From contig JAVIAB010000047.1 in NCBI GenBank assembly GCA_032433765.1, forward strand, positions 15,117,607-15,181,606: a DNA stretch of 64,000 bases, given 5' to 3'. The translations under genes and the position numbers were made by a program. Positions 1-10,744 of the stretch are shown piece after piece. The notes below the pieces were generated by a model. It ran no database searches, was not told the DNA's origin, and was given only the letters and a program-made list of their open reading frames with translations. The stretch comes from Megaustenia siamemsis (Eukaryota; Mollusca; Gastropoda; Stylommatophora; Ariophantidae). Numbering within the stretch: the stretch's first letter is position 1; each line of letters starts with the position of its first letter.

Positions 1-340
1 TGTAACTGTTTGTCTACAATGCAAGTATCCAGCCCTACCCTATCAGGAAGATACTTGTCTTAATAGAACAATACAGATACACAATTTATTCCTGGCTTGT
101 GTAACACTATGCTATAGTCTAAGTACACATACGTGAAAGACATCGCCAACGATCGCTATTTTTTTAGGTTGCTGAGTTGGTCGTGTGCTCTAGCGTTTGT
201 TTCTCATGGCAATGGCCCTGTGCCAAGAAGTACGGATTTGACCCTGCCTCGGACCGTCTATATGTCTTTGTTTTTGTTTCTGTTGTTGATTATTTGTAAT
301 TTTTTTTCCCCGAGTGTTGTAAACATAGCTCTCCCCCTGA
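1..340. mobile_element. R1 interspersed repeat, copy 1 (left end outside window)
   Basis: This stretch matches 9880-10100 and 10545-10615, for example around the shared words tgcgtgaaagacatcgc and ccgagtgttgtaa. The right edge ends in ccccctga at 331-340, as in the second copy. In copy 2 the left edge is an inverted version of the right edge, which suggests a foldback or TIR-type element without coding capacity. I do not recognise the family, and the short open frame here has no similarity I can name. Confidence 0.45.
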
Positions 341-589
341 AATGGTTCTCTAAGTATCGAGTTTGCATTAACCGCAATTTTCAGCTCAACAATTGTAGTG
401 GAATAGATATCTTTTCAGGGTCGCGTTAAATGAAATCCTTAAAAGGAAAGCTTATGTCGACATAAATAATTTATCGGTGGTACATGTTTGTGATAAAACA
501 ATGGCCGGGTTTTTAGCATTTCACATTGACTGGTTATGTTGTGTGTGTGAATTTAAGCTCTAACTCATTGACTCAAGAGGTGAGGGTGT

Positions 590-870
590 GTCCTCCTAGG
601 TGGCCTAAAGATAAGCCGTCGGCCTCTAGACAAGATGGTCCTGGGTTCGATTCCCAGTACAGACGATGGAATATATATTTTAACAAATCGAATAGGGGGA
701 TCAGAAGCGTCTACGACCTGCGGTCGCAATAGCAGGGTCGGCGCACCATCAGCCGACCAAGACCTAGCAGTTCTACCTCCTCGTGGTCTCCCCTGGTAAC
801 AGTCTGCGCAAAAACAGACTGGCTAACAGTAGCTAGGATCGCCGTGTTCTATGTAGTGGTGGCTGTTACT
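590..870 (+). mobile_element. tRNA-like SINE head with SINE-6-like body
   Basis: Positions 599-664 look like a tRNA-derived promoter. There is an A-box-like stretch at tggcctaaagataagcc and a B box at gggttcgattccc, whose flanks form a CTGGG/CCCAG T-stem. No convincing acceptor stem closes it, so it is probably not a functional tRNA gene. The part at about 740-850 resembles SINE-6 (compare 57400-57450). Only this copy is present in the window, so its boundaries are uncertain. Confidence 0.4.
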
Positions 871-1053
871 AATATAGAGGACCCAGTATTGCAGTACCTC
901 TGGACTGGACTAGTAGTTTCCCAGCATAGCCTGGGATAGACTAATTCCAACCTCTCCAGTAAGAGCCGGGATTGTCAAGAAAGTCATTACGACCTGCCAC
1001 ATCTTACGACTCAAAGGGAAATCTGCCCGCATCAACTAGTGGCACACCGTCAA

Positions 1054-1135
1054 ACCCACATTTCAAAGGCTTCAGTTTTCTCTTTTGTTTTCTTGTCAAA
1101 TGTCCATGTTTCTGCACCATATGTCTCAAACATAA
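1054..1135 (-). mobile_element. LINE-A internal fragment
   Basis: About 80 bp match the LINE-A reverse transcriptase C-terminal region at 59045-59125, including the shared words catttcaaaggcttca and atgtccatgtttc. It is an orphan scrap with no open frame of its own. Confidence 0.6.
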
Positions 1136-1226
1136 ACTGGAAGGAATACATTGTAAACGATAAGATAAGAGGTGAATCTAAACAACAATATGTGCCGAAG
1201 AAGGCGTTAGAAATACATCGGTCATG

Positions 1227-1890
1227 TTATTGAGTTATTTGCGGGTCATCATCATTGCACTCCGAACATGTCCATAGGTGCTCAGATCCCCTCCTCAGCA
1301 ATTCCCTCAGTGTCCAGCGACTGACGACTCCAGTTCTATGTTGGTTGATAAGTCTTCTTACACGGCCACTAGGTGTCTCATTTCTGGCTGTGCCCATCTT
1401 AACTCCCATTTCCATCATCCGAAGAAGTGACGTGGATCTGTGTTTGTCGAAGTCCTGTGCTCTTCCCACATCTCGGAGGGCATTGATGATGTCCTCCCGA
1501 TCCATTGGTTGCCCGTCCTCAACGACAGTGTAGCTAGCCAACCTGTCCGCCCTTTCATTTCCCAGTACTCCCGCATATCCAGGGACATAGACAAAGGTGA
1601 CCTTACGTATTTTGGATTTCTGCAACGACTCTGCCCATTGCATGCGTACATAGCCCGCCTCCACTTTTTTTATCATACTCATCGAATCACTCAGTATACA
1701 TGCGTGGATGTAGTCTTGTGACTCTAACCATTTGAATGCCTTGGTCACTGCCATCGCCTCCATTGTCATGCTACTCGTGGTCACGACGTATGCACCACTG
1801 TCTTCGTAGACTATTCTGCCTGCCGAGCGTGCTGTAAATTCCCATGCACTTCTTTGGTGTCGTCCTACAGACATCGGTCATGTGCTGCGA
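1227..1890 (-). pseudogene. LINE-I C-terminal RNase H domain (broken)
   Basis: A 215-residue frame carries RNase H hallmarks of a non-LTR retrotransposon: SSMTMEAMAV (catalytic Glu region), ILSDSMSMI (catalytic Asp region) and VPGYAGVLGNERADRLA (final Asp). In these elements RNase H degrades the RNA strand during reverse transcription. The first catalytic Asp (usual context TDGS) should lie just upstream, but a stop codon is met there in frame, just before the first Met. The family motif VPGH reads VPGY here, so the usual His is missing. The upstream reverse transcriptase is absent, so this is a 5'-truncated copy. A second, more decayed copy lies at 20990-21430. Confidence 0.75.
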
Positions 1891-2032
1891 CTGAATGAAG
1901 AAAGACCCCCCCCCCTCTCACCCAGCAAAGACGTTCATGTGGAAACCACCCAGTAAAAAATAAACACAAGGCAAACCAAGAGAATCGCTTCGACATTTGA
2001 TATAGTCAAAACATGTCTATTTATTTCATTCT

Positions 2033-2250
2033 TTCATCATCATTATCATCATCGAGTGCCGTCTCCGCAACGAAGGTTGGCTACCATGGATCGCCATTCC
2101 AGTTTGTTTTCTTGCTTTGATGGTGCAGGTTGTCATAGGTTGACTTGTCCATCTTTTGATGTTACTCGTCCATGTTAGTCTTGTTCTGCCTCTGCCTCTT
2201 TTACCTTGTATTTCCCCTTCTAATATTACCTTTAGTTCTTTCACATGCTT
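2033..2250 (-). mobile_element. LINE-A 3' end
   Basis: On the minus strand this encodes the LINE-A C-terminus (KVILEGEIQGKRGRGRTRLTW and onward) and ends in ATGATGATG-type repeats, seen on the plus strand as tcatcatcattatcatcatc. It is a short, 5'-truncated insertion homologous to 58688-58905. Confidence 0.75.
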
Positions 2251-2366
2251 ATTTTAATTCATCTCCCCCCCCCCCAATTCCATTAAGTTGCATTTGATAG
2301 TTTCTTTGATAGAAATGGATACCTAAATAATTGTGCTATAGACTTGAATATGATATGGAGGCAAAG

Positions 2367-3335
2367 CGGTTGACTGAAGCAGAACTAGAAGCTGTCAGAG
2401 ACTCATAGCTGACCGCTTGCGCCGGGATCATCATCATCATCAAGTACCGGGCCTGCTGGCATATGTGATCATGTCTCTCCACAATTTTCGATCTCGACAG
2501 TTATTTACCATTTCTGTTGTTGACCTTCTGCCAAGCCATTCTCTTAAGCTGTCTGGTATATTCTCTCATTGCTTTCCACAAACTCTTCGTCTATCAATTT
2601 TCCCAGTTTTTACAATATATTCTAGCTGTTCCCTTCTCATTACATGGCCAAAAAATGATGATTGTTTCTTCCTAATATTGGAAATTAGCTCTCTTTTTGC
2701 TTTGTCCTCTTTCAGAACGTTTTCATTACTCTTCTTAGCTGCCCATGGTATTCTCAACATTCTTCTGTAAAACCACATTTCTACAGACTCCAGTGATTTT
2801 CTTGTCTGTTGTCCTATTGTCCATGATTCACATCCATATGTTAAGACTGGCTCTACATAACATTTAATAACTTTTTCTTGTTTCTATTGTCAAAAATGGA
2901 TGCCATAGCATGTTCCTCATTTTTTTGGAAAGCTGTTTTTGCCTGAGCTATTCTGCATCTCACCTCTTTTGTACATCTTCCGTCTGAGATTAACAAAGTT
3001 CCCAAATATTTAAATTCATTTACCTGTTTTAATAATGTTCCACTTGTCTTTATTTTTCACTGATGGGATGTCTTTCTATTTGTTGTTACCGTTACTACTG
3101 TCTTTTTGCTATTAAGGCTGAGTCTTTTATTTTTGCTTTCTTTCACTATAATTCGCCGGGATAAGTGAGTCCAAACCATCCAGAGTCTACCCACATTATT
3201 CCCGATGACTCTACAAATAGACTAACCAGTCTAATCTGGCCAAATGAGTAGGGATCAAAGAAGGAAGGCGACCACGCACTTAAAAATGGGTTCTGAAGTC
3301 GGATATGTTGGGCCTAAAGGCACAGAGCGGAAATG
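2367..3335 (+). mobile_element. SINE-6 copy split by a LINE-C insertion
   Basis: The 5' part (2367-2428) and the continuation (3154-3335) match the full SINE-6 at 57305-57681. Shared parts include gaagttgtcag-like and gaagtcggat-like words and the segment around ggccaaatgagtagggatc. Between them lies LINE-C. The repeated word cgccgggat (2420-2428 and 3154-3162) is the target-site duplication, so SINE-6 was here first. Confidence 0.65.
2429..3153 (-). mobile_element. LINE-C, 5'-truncated, nested in SINE-6
   Basis: On the minus strand this encodes the reverse transcriptase C-terminal region of an RTE-like LINE: MWFYRRMLRIPWAAKKSNENVLKE and SSFFGHVMRREQLEYIV. It ends in a (TGATGA)n tail, seen as atcatcatcatcatcaagtaccggg. 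Frames are broken. It is homologous to 54147-55048, 28783-29250 and 7078-7535. A target-site duplication of about 9 bp brackets it. Confidence 0.8.
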
Positions 3336-3419
3336 TTTTTTATTATTAGAGTGCTTCTATTACCACAATTCTGGAATACCGGTCAATATGGCGGATAGGC
3401 GGCAGGACCCGTTGAGACT

Positions 3420-3620
3420 CTGTCTGAAAAAGTGTTCCTTGTTGCAGTTTCCTCATATTGCATGTCGTGCTTTGCTGGCGGAACTACTGAGTTTAGTGCT
3501 CTGTGCACACTGTGAGCTGTGTTTTTCATCCGGATCGTCTTTCGTTATTCTCATTATGGATTCTAATTTGTTTACATTGATACCGAGTCCTTCGACTAAA
3601 CATAATCATGACCATATCAC
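3420..3620. repeat. Dispersed repeat segment shared with 53.4-53.7 kb
   Basis: Words such as gtgctctgtgcacactg and a stretch around atggattctaatttg recur at about 53415-53700, next to the LINE-G fragment. It is probably part of the same retroelement family with internal deletions. No coding capacity can be recognised. Confidence 0.35.
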
Positions 3621-3710
3621 AGTTCTGTTGTCCACCTTAACTCAACACGTAACGTCATTTTCAGAAAGGATGGCCAAGAGTTCAATGAATTCCTTTAGTA
3701 ACCATCGGGT

Positions 3711-3975
3711 AAGTAAAAAAAAAAGTGTCAGGCACCCGTCACGCCGAGTGGCATATAGGGAATATAGTGTTAGTGACCATAAATTTTACACCTTCAGCAC
3801 ATGTTTTTTGGGGTAATGTGGTCGGTATTACGCCCGTGCCGCTTTACTTTCCCAGAAAAAAATCCGGTACCCATTTAAGGCTGAGCGAACCCGGAAGCCG
3901 TAGGTTGATATCGAACCCTACCTCTTGTCCTTTGTAGTCCAATTTACTAACCACTGAGCTATCGCGTCTCCTTAC
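3711..3975 (-). mobile_element. SINE-1 (tRNA-derived)
   Basis: This is a near-complete copy on the minus strand. The tRNA-like head is at the right end (B-box complement around tatcgaaccctacc; A-box complement around accactgagctatcgc) and the 3' end at the left (cacccgtcacgcc). A possible imperfect target duplication is atcgggt (3704-3710) against atcgagt (3977-3983). Compare the cleaner copies at 62199-62449 and 30540-30795. Confidence 0.75.
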
Positions 3976-4154
3976 ATCGAGTGACTACCAGAAAAGAAAA
4001 GAAAGAAAGAAAGAATCTTAAATTGTGAAAAAAGAAACAAAATCCTTCTCCAGAACTCTTAAGTTGCCATCGACGTTTAGCGTTAATAAATCGCAGTTAG
4101 AGGCAGGGCGTAATACAACTATTAATATATCCTTCTACTGCTGCTCTCTTGATC

Positions 4155-4680
4155 ACTATCGTGTGCTATACAGGTTGGCGTAGGCGAGCATTTCCTTCCA
4201 CAATTCTCCGTGCATCGTATCAATTCTGTTGTTTGCGTGTTTTCCGCGCCACGGCACCAAGCTTTGTCATCCGCGATCTCTCTTTCCATGTATTGTGCCA
4301 GTTATAACCAAATATTCACACGGGCATCTTCTCATGATGTGCCGAAATAATATCCATTGTTACTTTCTGATGTTTTTTGGGAGCTCTCATTTTATGTTGG
4401 CCTCCTATAGAATTTCACAGTTGGTCTTTTTGGTTGCCCATGGAACTCTTGACATTCTTCTGAGAAATCACGTATCTGTAATCTTTAATCGTAGTTTCTT
4501 TTGTTTGCCTATATGTCCATGACTACGTCCATAGGTCAGAATTGGGTTCTATATAGCACCGATGAATTATATTACTCACTTCTATAGAAATAAATTTTTT
4601 TCACAAGATTATTCTTATTTTCTGAAGTGATATATTCTTCATCTTCCTTACAGCTCCCTGCAGAGCGTAAGTCTTCAAGA
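4155..4680 (-). mobile_element. LINE-D, 5'-truncated
   Basis: The reverse transcriptase C-terminal region of LINE-D is recognised by its match to 45300-45780 (shared words gcaccgatgaa, ccttccacaat, catcgtatcaattctgttg). Frames are interrupted. LINE-D is closely related to LINE-C: both encode a FxRRML, PWTAKK and FGH-type C-terminus. Confidence 0.65.
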
Positions 4681-4709
4681 AACACTTTTAGTTCTGTTTC
4701 TTGCATATT

Positions 4710-5200
4710 TTTTTAAGGATAGTTCTAAAACAGCTACATTCCTCTTCTTCTTCTGCTTTCCTTCCTAATTTGTCCTTCAGCGTCGAGGGAAGATATAATT
4801 TGCGGGCTTTTGCTCTTCTGTTCGCCTCTGCTGCTGTTATGTTTCCTAGTGCTTCTAATATTCCATCGACCCATCTTTATCGTGGTCGACCCTTGGGTCT
4901 GGTGTTCTCACAACGTTTGTTGAAGGCTCGCTGTGTTGTGTTTTGATCTTTCTGCCTTGCCACGTGGCCAGACCATTTTATCTGCTCTTTCTTTATATAT
5001 TTTATGGCGGGGGCTATTCCTAGCTTTTTTTGTCTCAGTTCTTCATTTCTGATCTTATCTCTCAGACAGTTTCCTGTCATTCGTCTAACACATTTCATCT
5101 TTGTAGAGGTTATTTTTCTTATTGTTCTTGCATCTGGGGTCCAGGTCTGGCACTGGTAGCACAACGTTGGGATGAAGATTGTATCTGTAACAGCTACATT
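4710..5200 (-). mobile_element. LINE-E 3' end
   Basis: The frame at 4877-5164 (minus) reads CYQCQTWTPDARTIRKI, KMKCVRRMTGN and then IKWSGHVARQKDQNTTQRAFNKRC, the same C-terminus as the longer LINE-E copy at 15300-15690. On the plus strand it begins with tcttcttcttctgc, the complement of the (GAA)n tail. It is a 5'-truncated copy of a non-LTR retrotransposon. Confidence 0.75.
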
Positions 5201-5389
5201 GGCCAGTGCTATTCTACTTGTTTACTTCAGTGCTTGTTGTCATGACAACAGACTGGCGACCTAGCTAATGGGTATCTTATTGGATAAAATCAACGTTCCT
5301 CCACTTTGTGTGGTCAGTCACTATCATGTACATGGTACTCAATGTCTGGTCCACACTCTGAATCTGTTTCTGCTGTCCGTCCTCAGGTT

Positions 5390-5765
5390 ACCGTTGTCCT
5401 GCCTCCCTCTCTCTTTTTCTGGCTCTCTTTCCCTGCCTTCCACCCCTCTCACTCCCCTTCTCTTTCACATTCCCTCTCTCCCTCAATCCCCCTCTCTCCC
5501 ACTCTCTGACATCCACACCCCCTCCCGTTCTCTCTTCATCTTTCAACCTCACTCTCTCTCCCCCTTCTTTCTCACTCCCCTTCCCTCCCTCTTTCCCTCT
5601 TTTTCCCCTGTCTCTCACATTCCCCCTCTTTACCTTCCCTTCCCTTCCCTTCCCTCCCTCCCTCCCTCCCTCTCTCCCGCTTTCTCTCACATTCCGTCTC
5701 CCTCCCTCCGTCTCTTCCCTCTCTCTCCCTACCCCTCCCCTCTCACTTCCTCCCTTCTCTCCGGA
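5390..5765. repeat. CT-rich low-complexity tract
   Basis: About 375 bp of degenerate ctccct and ccttccct repeats, polypyrimidine on the plus strand. Long open frames on both strands here (Ser/Pro/Leu-rich on plus, Gly/Glu/Arg-rich on minus) are composition artefacts. Confidence 0.85.
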
Positions 5766-5769
5766 ACTC

Positions 5770-7075
5770 ACTTAATAACAGTTCATGTGACATTTCTGTG
5801 GTCTGTTCCACCCGGCCCCATCCGCACTATGAGAAATAAAAAAAATAAAAAAAAAATTAACCCAGTGTCGCTGTTGCAGGTAACCAGGTTTGCGTGTTAG
5901 TTTACTAACTTACCTGGCCGGTCTAAAAGTTACTCATAAAATATTAAAGACAAATTACTAGGACACATTTGTTCAACAAAAGAGATAAGCTACGGACGTA
6001 ACGAACAAAAGGTGGCTGGAAAAATTGAATGGAGGACGGGTATTGGTCTATGCAGTCTCCCCCAAGTGAATCCCGCCCTCTGCATTTTCACTCTCGGTAG
6101 TGGCGTTGGTAAACATTTATTCAGCTCGCGGTGAATAGGGTTTGCACCTAACCGACTCGTGGATAATCGAACTCAATTTTGTGGCGGGTAAAGGGCGCTA
6201 ACCGACGGGCGTACAATCGTTGACTGCTTACTCAATTCTGCTTATATTCGGGAGAACGGTCGGAAAGAGTGGCTGGGAGAATGAGGCATTGTTACTTCGG
6301 TCATGAGGGAGAAGGCGCGGAGAAGTGATAAGAGGAGCGCGGAGACAAGACAGGGATCACTTCATCTCCACTTATCCACCGTGTGGATTTGAAGCCACTG
6401 ACACGCCACAAGAACTCTTCACTTAGGGGAGGTAAATAAGCCTCTCGCCCCCGTATTTTTTCAATTCCATGAGGAAAATTGGAAATTGAATTTTAATTTC
6501 CTAAAAGATGAAGCAGGTGTCCTCGGCGAGTCCTCGGAAAGTGTAGAAAAGCCAGGCCGTGTTTTTTTTTTTTTTTTAATATTTCTTAATAATATTTTGT
6601 AGGGAAGTTTGGGCTATGCGGGGGTGAGAGTTTTAAGAAGGTTTATATTTCATCTATACAAAAGTAACCCCCTGTCGCGCATGCTCAGAAGATCTTTATC
6701 ACCATGGTCTAACACATGCTAATTTGATTGGCTAAGAAAACGCCCGCGATAATACCTCGGCGATGATGAAGTGTGCTCTCCAGCGAAAGATCGTTTACAC
6801 GTGTCTAAGATCAGGCAGACTTCATCACTTCGCGGATATATTCGCAGCTAGAGAGGCTCTTTTATTCGCCAGAGTTGCGAAAAGATAAAGACGTCCTACG
6901 TACAGCTCAATGACAGACTGTTTCAACCTAAGCTGCTATAGTTTATGACATATGTCGCCTCTTGTGAGAGCACACATCTTCTTATTCTGCTGTGTTTTCA
7001 AATAATACATTATACATCATTCGCCATCAGAAGAGCGGTAAATGGGTGCACTAGCGTTGTTTCGTAGTTCTGCAG
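5770..7075. other. Non-repetitive stretch, nothing recognised
   Basis: I see no repeat family, exon-like frame or RNA gene here. It holds a T15-type run near 6560 and ordinary mixed sequence. It may be unique host intergenic or intronic DNA. Confidence 0.5.
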
Positions 7076-7077
7076 AT

Positions 7078-7535
7078 ATCATCATCATCAAGTACCGGGC
7101 CTGCTGGCGTAGGTGATCATGTCTCTCTACAACTTTCGATCTCGACAGTTATTGATCATTTCTGTTGTTGACCTTCTGCCAAGCCATTCTCTTAAGCTGT
7201 CCGGTATCTTTTCTCTTTGCTTCCCTCTATCTTCCCTCTATTTCTTCCTCAATTTTCCCAGTTGTTAAAATATATTCCAATTGTTCTCTTCTCATTACAT
7301 GGCCAAAAGATGATGATTGTTTCTTCCTAATATTGGAAATTAGCTCTCTTTTTGCTTTGACCTTTTTCAGAACGTTTTAATTACTCTTCTTAGCTGTCCA
7401 TGGTATTCTCAACATTCTACTGTAAAACCACATTTATACAGCCTCCAGTGATTTTCTTGTCTGTTGTCCTATTGTCAATGATTCACATCCATATGTTAAA
7501 ACTGCTTCTACATAACATTTAAGAATTGCTGCAGT
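7078..7535 (-). mobile_element. LINE-C 3' fragment
   Basis: Starts on the plus strand with atcatcatcatcaagtaccggg and follows the LINE-C copy at 2429-2870 closely, up to aacatttaagaa near 7525. It is a 5'-truncated insertion with broken frames. Confidence 0.75.
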
Positions 7536-7649
7536 ATTTTGCGCATTTCATTTTGAAGATTTTGGTTTCAACTTGTTATTTTCAAAATGGTTGTGTTTGT
7601 TTTCTTTTTCATGAACTGCTTGTTTGGCAACACTGATTTATTTGTTTCA

Positions 7650-7735
7650 TTGGCGGGCGAATGGGGCTGGCTGAGGCAGCTTCAAAATATTAGGAGCACC
7701 AGAGGTCAGTTATGAGTCGCTGATCATTTTCAGCT
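7650..7735. repeat. SINE-6-like scrap
   Basis: A short segment with attaggagcaccagagg and agttatgagtcgctgatca resembles degraded SINE-6 copies at 10640-10730 and 58010-58090. Confidence 0.35.
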
Positions 7736-7740
7736 TCATC

Positions 7741-7925
7741 ACAAGTTATAACTATCTCAAATGACAAATTATAACTATTTCACATTACAAGTTATAGCTA
7801 TTTCACATCACAAGTTATAGCTATTTCACATTACAAGTTATAGCTATTTCACATCACAAGTTATAGCTATTTCACATTACAAGTTATAACCATTTCATAT
7901 CACAAGTTATAACTATTTTCCATCA
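7741..7925. repeat. 23-bp tandem repeat
   Basis: About eight units of acaagttatagctatttcac plus att or atc, in tandem with minor changes. Alternate units carry cacatt or cacatc, hinting at a 46-bp dimer. Confidence 0.9.
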
Positions 7926-8066
7926 TATATCATTATTGTTTTGCATTTCAAATTGCACGACTTAAATGTAACAGACTACATTAATTTGATATCGTCTTCT
8001 AATTTTCCATTTCTTCTTTTGTTTCAACTGTTTTTTTTATCCCACGTCTTTCTTGTTCTTCGACTT

Positions 8067-8571
8067 AGACTGCAATCAATCACGGCTTCTATTACAATCA
8101 TGAGACGTCATAGACTGCAATCAATCACGGCTTCTATTACAATCGTAAGACATATTAGATTGCAATCAATCACCGCTTCTATTACAATCGTAAGACATAT
8201 TAGATTGCAATCAATCACCGCTTCTATTACAATCATAAAACGTCATAGACTGCAATCAATCACCGCTTCTATTATAATCATAAGACATATTAGACTGCAA
8301 TCAATCACCGCTTCTATTACAATCATAAAACGTCATAGACTGCAATCAATCACCGCTTCTATTACAATCATAAAACGTCATAGATTGCAATCAATCACCG
8401 CTTCTATTATAATCATAAGACATATTAGACTGCAATCAATCACCGCTTCTATTACAATCATAAAACGTCATAGACTGCAATCAATCACCGCTTCTATTAT
8501 AATCATAAGACGTATTAGACTGCAATCAATCACCGCTTCTATTACAATCATAAAACGTCATAGACTGCATC
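8067..8571. repeat. 45-bp minisatellite
   Basis: About eleven units of 45 bp begin with agactgcaatcaatcaccgc. Because 45 is divisible by three, one frame stays open for the whole array (15-residue unit LQSITASITIIKRHR), which gives a 217-codon artefact. Two unit subtypes, ending cgtcat and catatt, are interspersed. Confidence 0.92.
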
Positions 8572-8739
8572 ATCGCATCTATTACATTCATTAGACGCCC
8601 AATTCTGCAATCTACACAGCCAAACAGAGAACATAAATTTCAGCCTTTCTTGAAATGGGAAATGAGATTAATGTGGACAAAGAACACAAAGGTGTTGTGA
8701 GATACATTAAAGAAGGTAAAAAAAACTCTAGTAGACCTG

Positions 8740-8964
8740 TCAGTGTATCTTCTGCTGCGTTAGCTCGACGATAACTCCCTGTCATCGCCCGCCTTTAAAA
8801 TAGACTTTAAAGGCGCATAAATGTTTTATGTTGAGCTTGACAGATAATTGTGATATATGCGACTTTCGGTCCAATGTATCCGTCTTCAGGACGACCTTTT
8901 TGAATATCGGGTTTGCCTTCCCTTTTCCATCTGTATTCAATTAGCCAGACTGGTTAGGCTTTTT
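8740..8964 (-). mobile_element. Divergent SINE-6 copy
   Basis: Matches the reverse orientation of SINE-6: compare tgcgactttcggtccaatgt and ttagccagactggttaggc with the copy at 39380-39735. The next minisatellite begins directly inside its middle region, so the rest of the SINE is missing. Confidence 0.5.
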
Positions 8965-9770
8965 GGAGAGAAATAATAATAAATGAATACTTTTATAGAG
9001 AGAAATAATAATAAATGAATACTTTTATGGAGAGAAATAATAATAAATGAATACTTTTATGGAGAGAAATAATAATAAATGAATACTTTTTTGGAGAGAA
9101 ATAATAATAAACGAATACTTTTATGGAGAGAAATAATAATAAATGAATACTTTTATGGAGAGAAATAATAATAAATGAATACTTTTATGGATAGAAATAA
9201 TAATAAATGAATACTTTTGTGGAGAGAAATAATAATAAATGAATACTTTTATGGAGAGAAATAATAATAAATGAATACTTTTATGGAGAGAAATAATAAT
9301 AAATGAATACTTTTATGCAGAGAAATAGTAATAAATGAATACTTTTATGGAGAGAAATAATAATAAATGAATACTTTTATGGAGAGAAATAATAATAAAT
9401 GAATACTTTTATGGAGAGAAATAATAATAAATGAATACTTTTATGGAGAGAAATAATAATAAACGAATACTTTTATGGAGAGAAATAATAATAAATGAAT
9501 ACTTTTATGGATAGAAATAATAATAAATGAATACTTTTATGGAGAGAAATAATAATAAATGAATACTTTTGTGGAGAGAAATAATAATAAATGAATACTT
9601 TTATGGAGAGAAATAATAATAAATGAATACTTTTATGGAGAGAAATAATAATAAATGAATACTTTTATGCAGAGAAATAGTAATAAATGAATACTTTTAT
9701 GGAGAGAAATAATAATAAATGAATACTTTTATTGAGAGAAATAATAATAACTGAATACTTTTATGGAGAT
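8965..9770. repeat. 32-bp minisatellite with higher-order structure
   Basis: About 25 units of 32 bp (ggagagaaataataataaat, then gaatacttttat). Variant units recur 352 bp apart: acgaatac at 9110 and 9462, gtggagag near 9219 and 9571, atgcagag near 9315 and 9667. That is an 11-unit block duplicated. One marker, atggatag (9187 and 9507), is shifted by one unit. Confidence 0.92.
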
Positions 9771-9791
9771 AAAAACTTCCAAGACATTAGA

Positions 9792-10615
9792 TCAGGGAAT
9801 AATTTCGTAGAAACTGCGGAAAGAATTCACAAATAATCAACAACAGAAAAAAATAAATCAAAGAAACAATAGACAACTCAGAGCAGGATCGAAACTGTTG
9901 TACCTTATCCAGGAAATACTTGTCTTCATATGAAAACACAGATCTACAATTTATTTTCGCCTTGTGTTCGTACCCTTTGCTATATTTAAGCGTACACATG
10001 CGTGAAAGACATCGCTAATGATAGCAACGTATCAGGTTGCTTAGGTGGCCGTGTGCTCAAACGCAGGACTCTCGTTGCAAGGCGCAGTGGTCAGGAGTAC
10101 ATTTTCGAGCTGTTTATTGTTAGTTATTTTTTCTTCTACTTCTTTTTCGTTCCTTCCTCATTTGCCTTTCAGCGTCGACGGGAGATATAACTTGCGGTAT
10201 TTTTCTCTTCTTTTCGTCTCTGCAGCTGTTATGTTTCCTAGTGCTTCTAACATTCCGTCAATCCATCTTTTTCGTGGTCGACCCTTGGGTCTGGTGTTTC
10301 TCACAACATTTTTTGAGGGTTCATTGTGTTTTGATCTTTCTGCCTTGTCACGTAGCCAAACCTTTTTATCTGTTGTTTCTTTGTATATTCTATGGCGGGG
10401 GTTATCCTAGCTTTTTTTCTCAGTTCGTCATTTCTGATATTATCTGTCAGACTGTTTCCTGTCATTCATCTAACACATTTAATCTCAGTAGAGATTATTT
10501 TTTCTTATTGTTCTTGCATCTAGGGTCCAGGACTGGCAGGACTTTTTGTTTTCTATACTTGATTATTTGCTTTTTTTTATTTCTCCGAGTGTTGTAAGCG
10601 AACCTGTTCCCCTGA
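9792..10615. mobile_element. R1 foldback-like element, copy 2, split by LINE-E
   Basis: The left edge (tcagggaataat at 9792) continues as the inverted version of sequence at 276-340, including ataatcaacaacag. The right edge (10545-10615) carries the direct version and ends in cccctga. The middle matches 1-200, including cgtgaaagacatcgc. This fits a non-autonomous TIR or foldback element of about 400 bp, interrupted by LINE-E. No transposase is visible. The inverted-edge match is imperfect, so the classification is tentative. Confidence 0.4.
10120..10545 (-). mobile_element. LINE-E 3' end inserted in R1
   Basis: Plus-strand text ttcagcgtcgacgggagatat through gtggtcgacccttgggtctg to gttcttgcatctagggtcca matches the LINE-E copies at 4710-5160 and 15300-15700 in reverse orientation. 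Frames are broken. The same position in R1 copy 1 (about 210-270) has no LINE. Confidence 0.75.
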
Positions 10616-10624
10616 AAGGATTCA

Positions 10625-10740
10625 CTTGTCTTTTCTGCTAGCCCCTCCCGAAAGGTGGAGTAGGATCTTGCCCAGTTATGGGTCACTGATCCAGCCTCAT
10701 ACAGTCAGCTATGAGTCGTTGACCACTTTAGAAACCTAGG
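10625..10740. repeat. SINE-6-like fragment
   Basis: Segments ggtggagtaggatcttg and agctatgagtcgttgacc resemble the degraded SINE-6 relatives at 57900-58090. Confidence 0.35.
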
Positions 10741-10744
10741 TCTG

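Noticed and set aside
599..664. Possible functional tRNA gene
   Set aside because: B box and T-stem are good, but no matching acceptor stem or clear anticodon arm; better explained as a SINE head.
1227..1874. Host RNase H1 gene
   Set aside because: The sequence pattern and the second truncated copy at 20990 fit a retrotransposon domain, and a stop lies where the first catalytic Asp should be.
7941..8594. 217-codon frame that might be a repetitive secreted protein
   Set aside because: The periodic part is exactly the 45-bp minisatellite; there is no codon bias or start context to support a gene.
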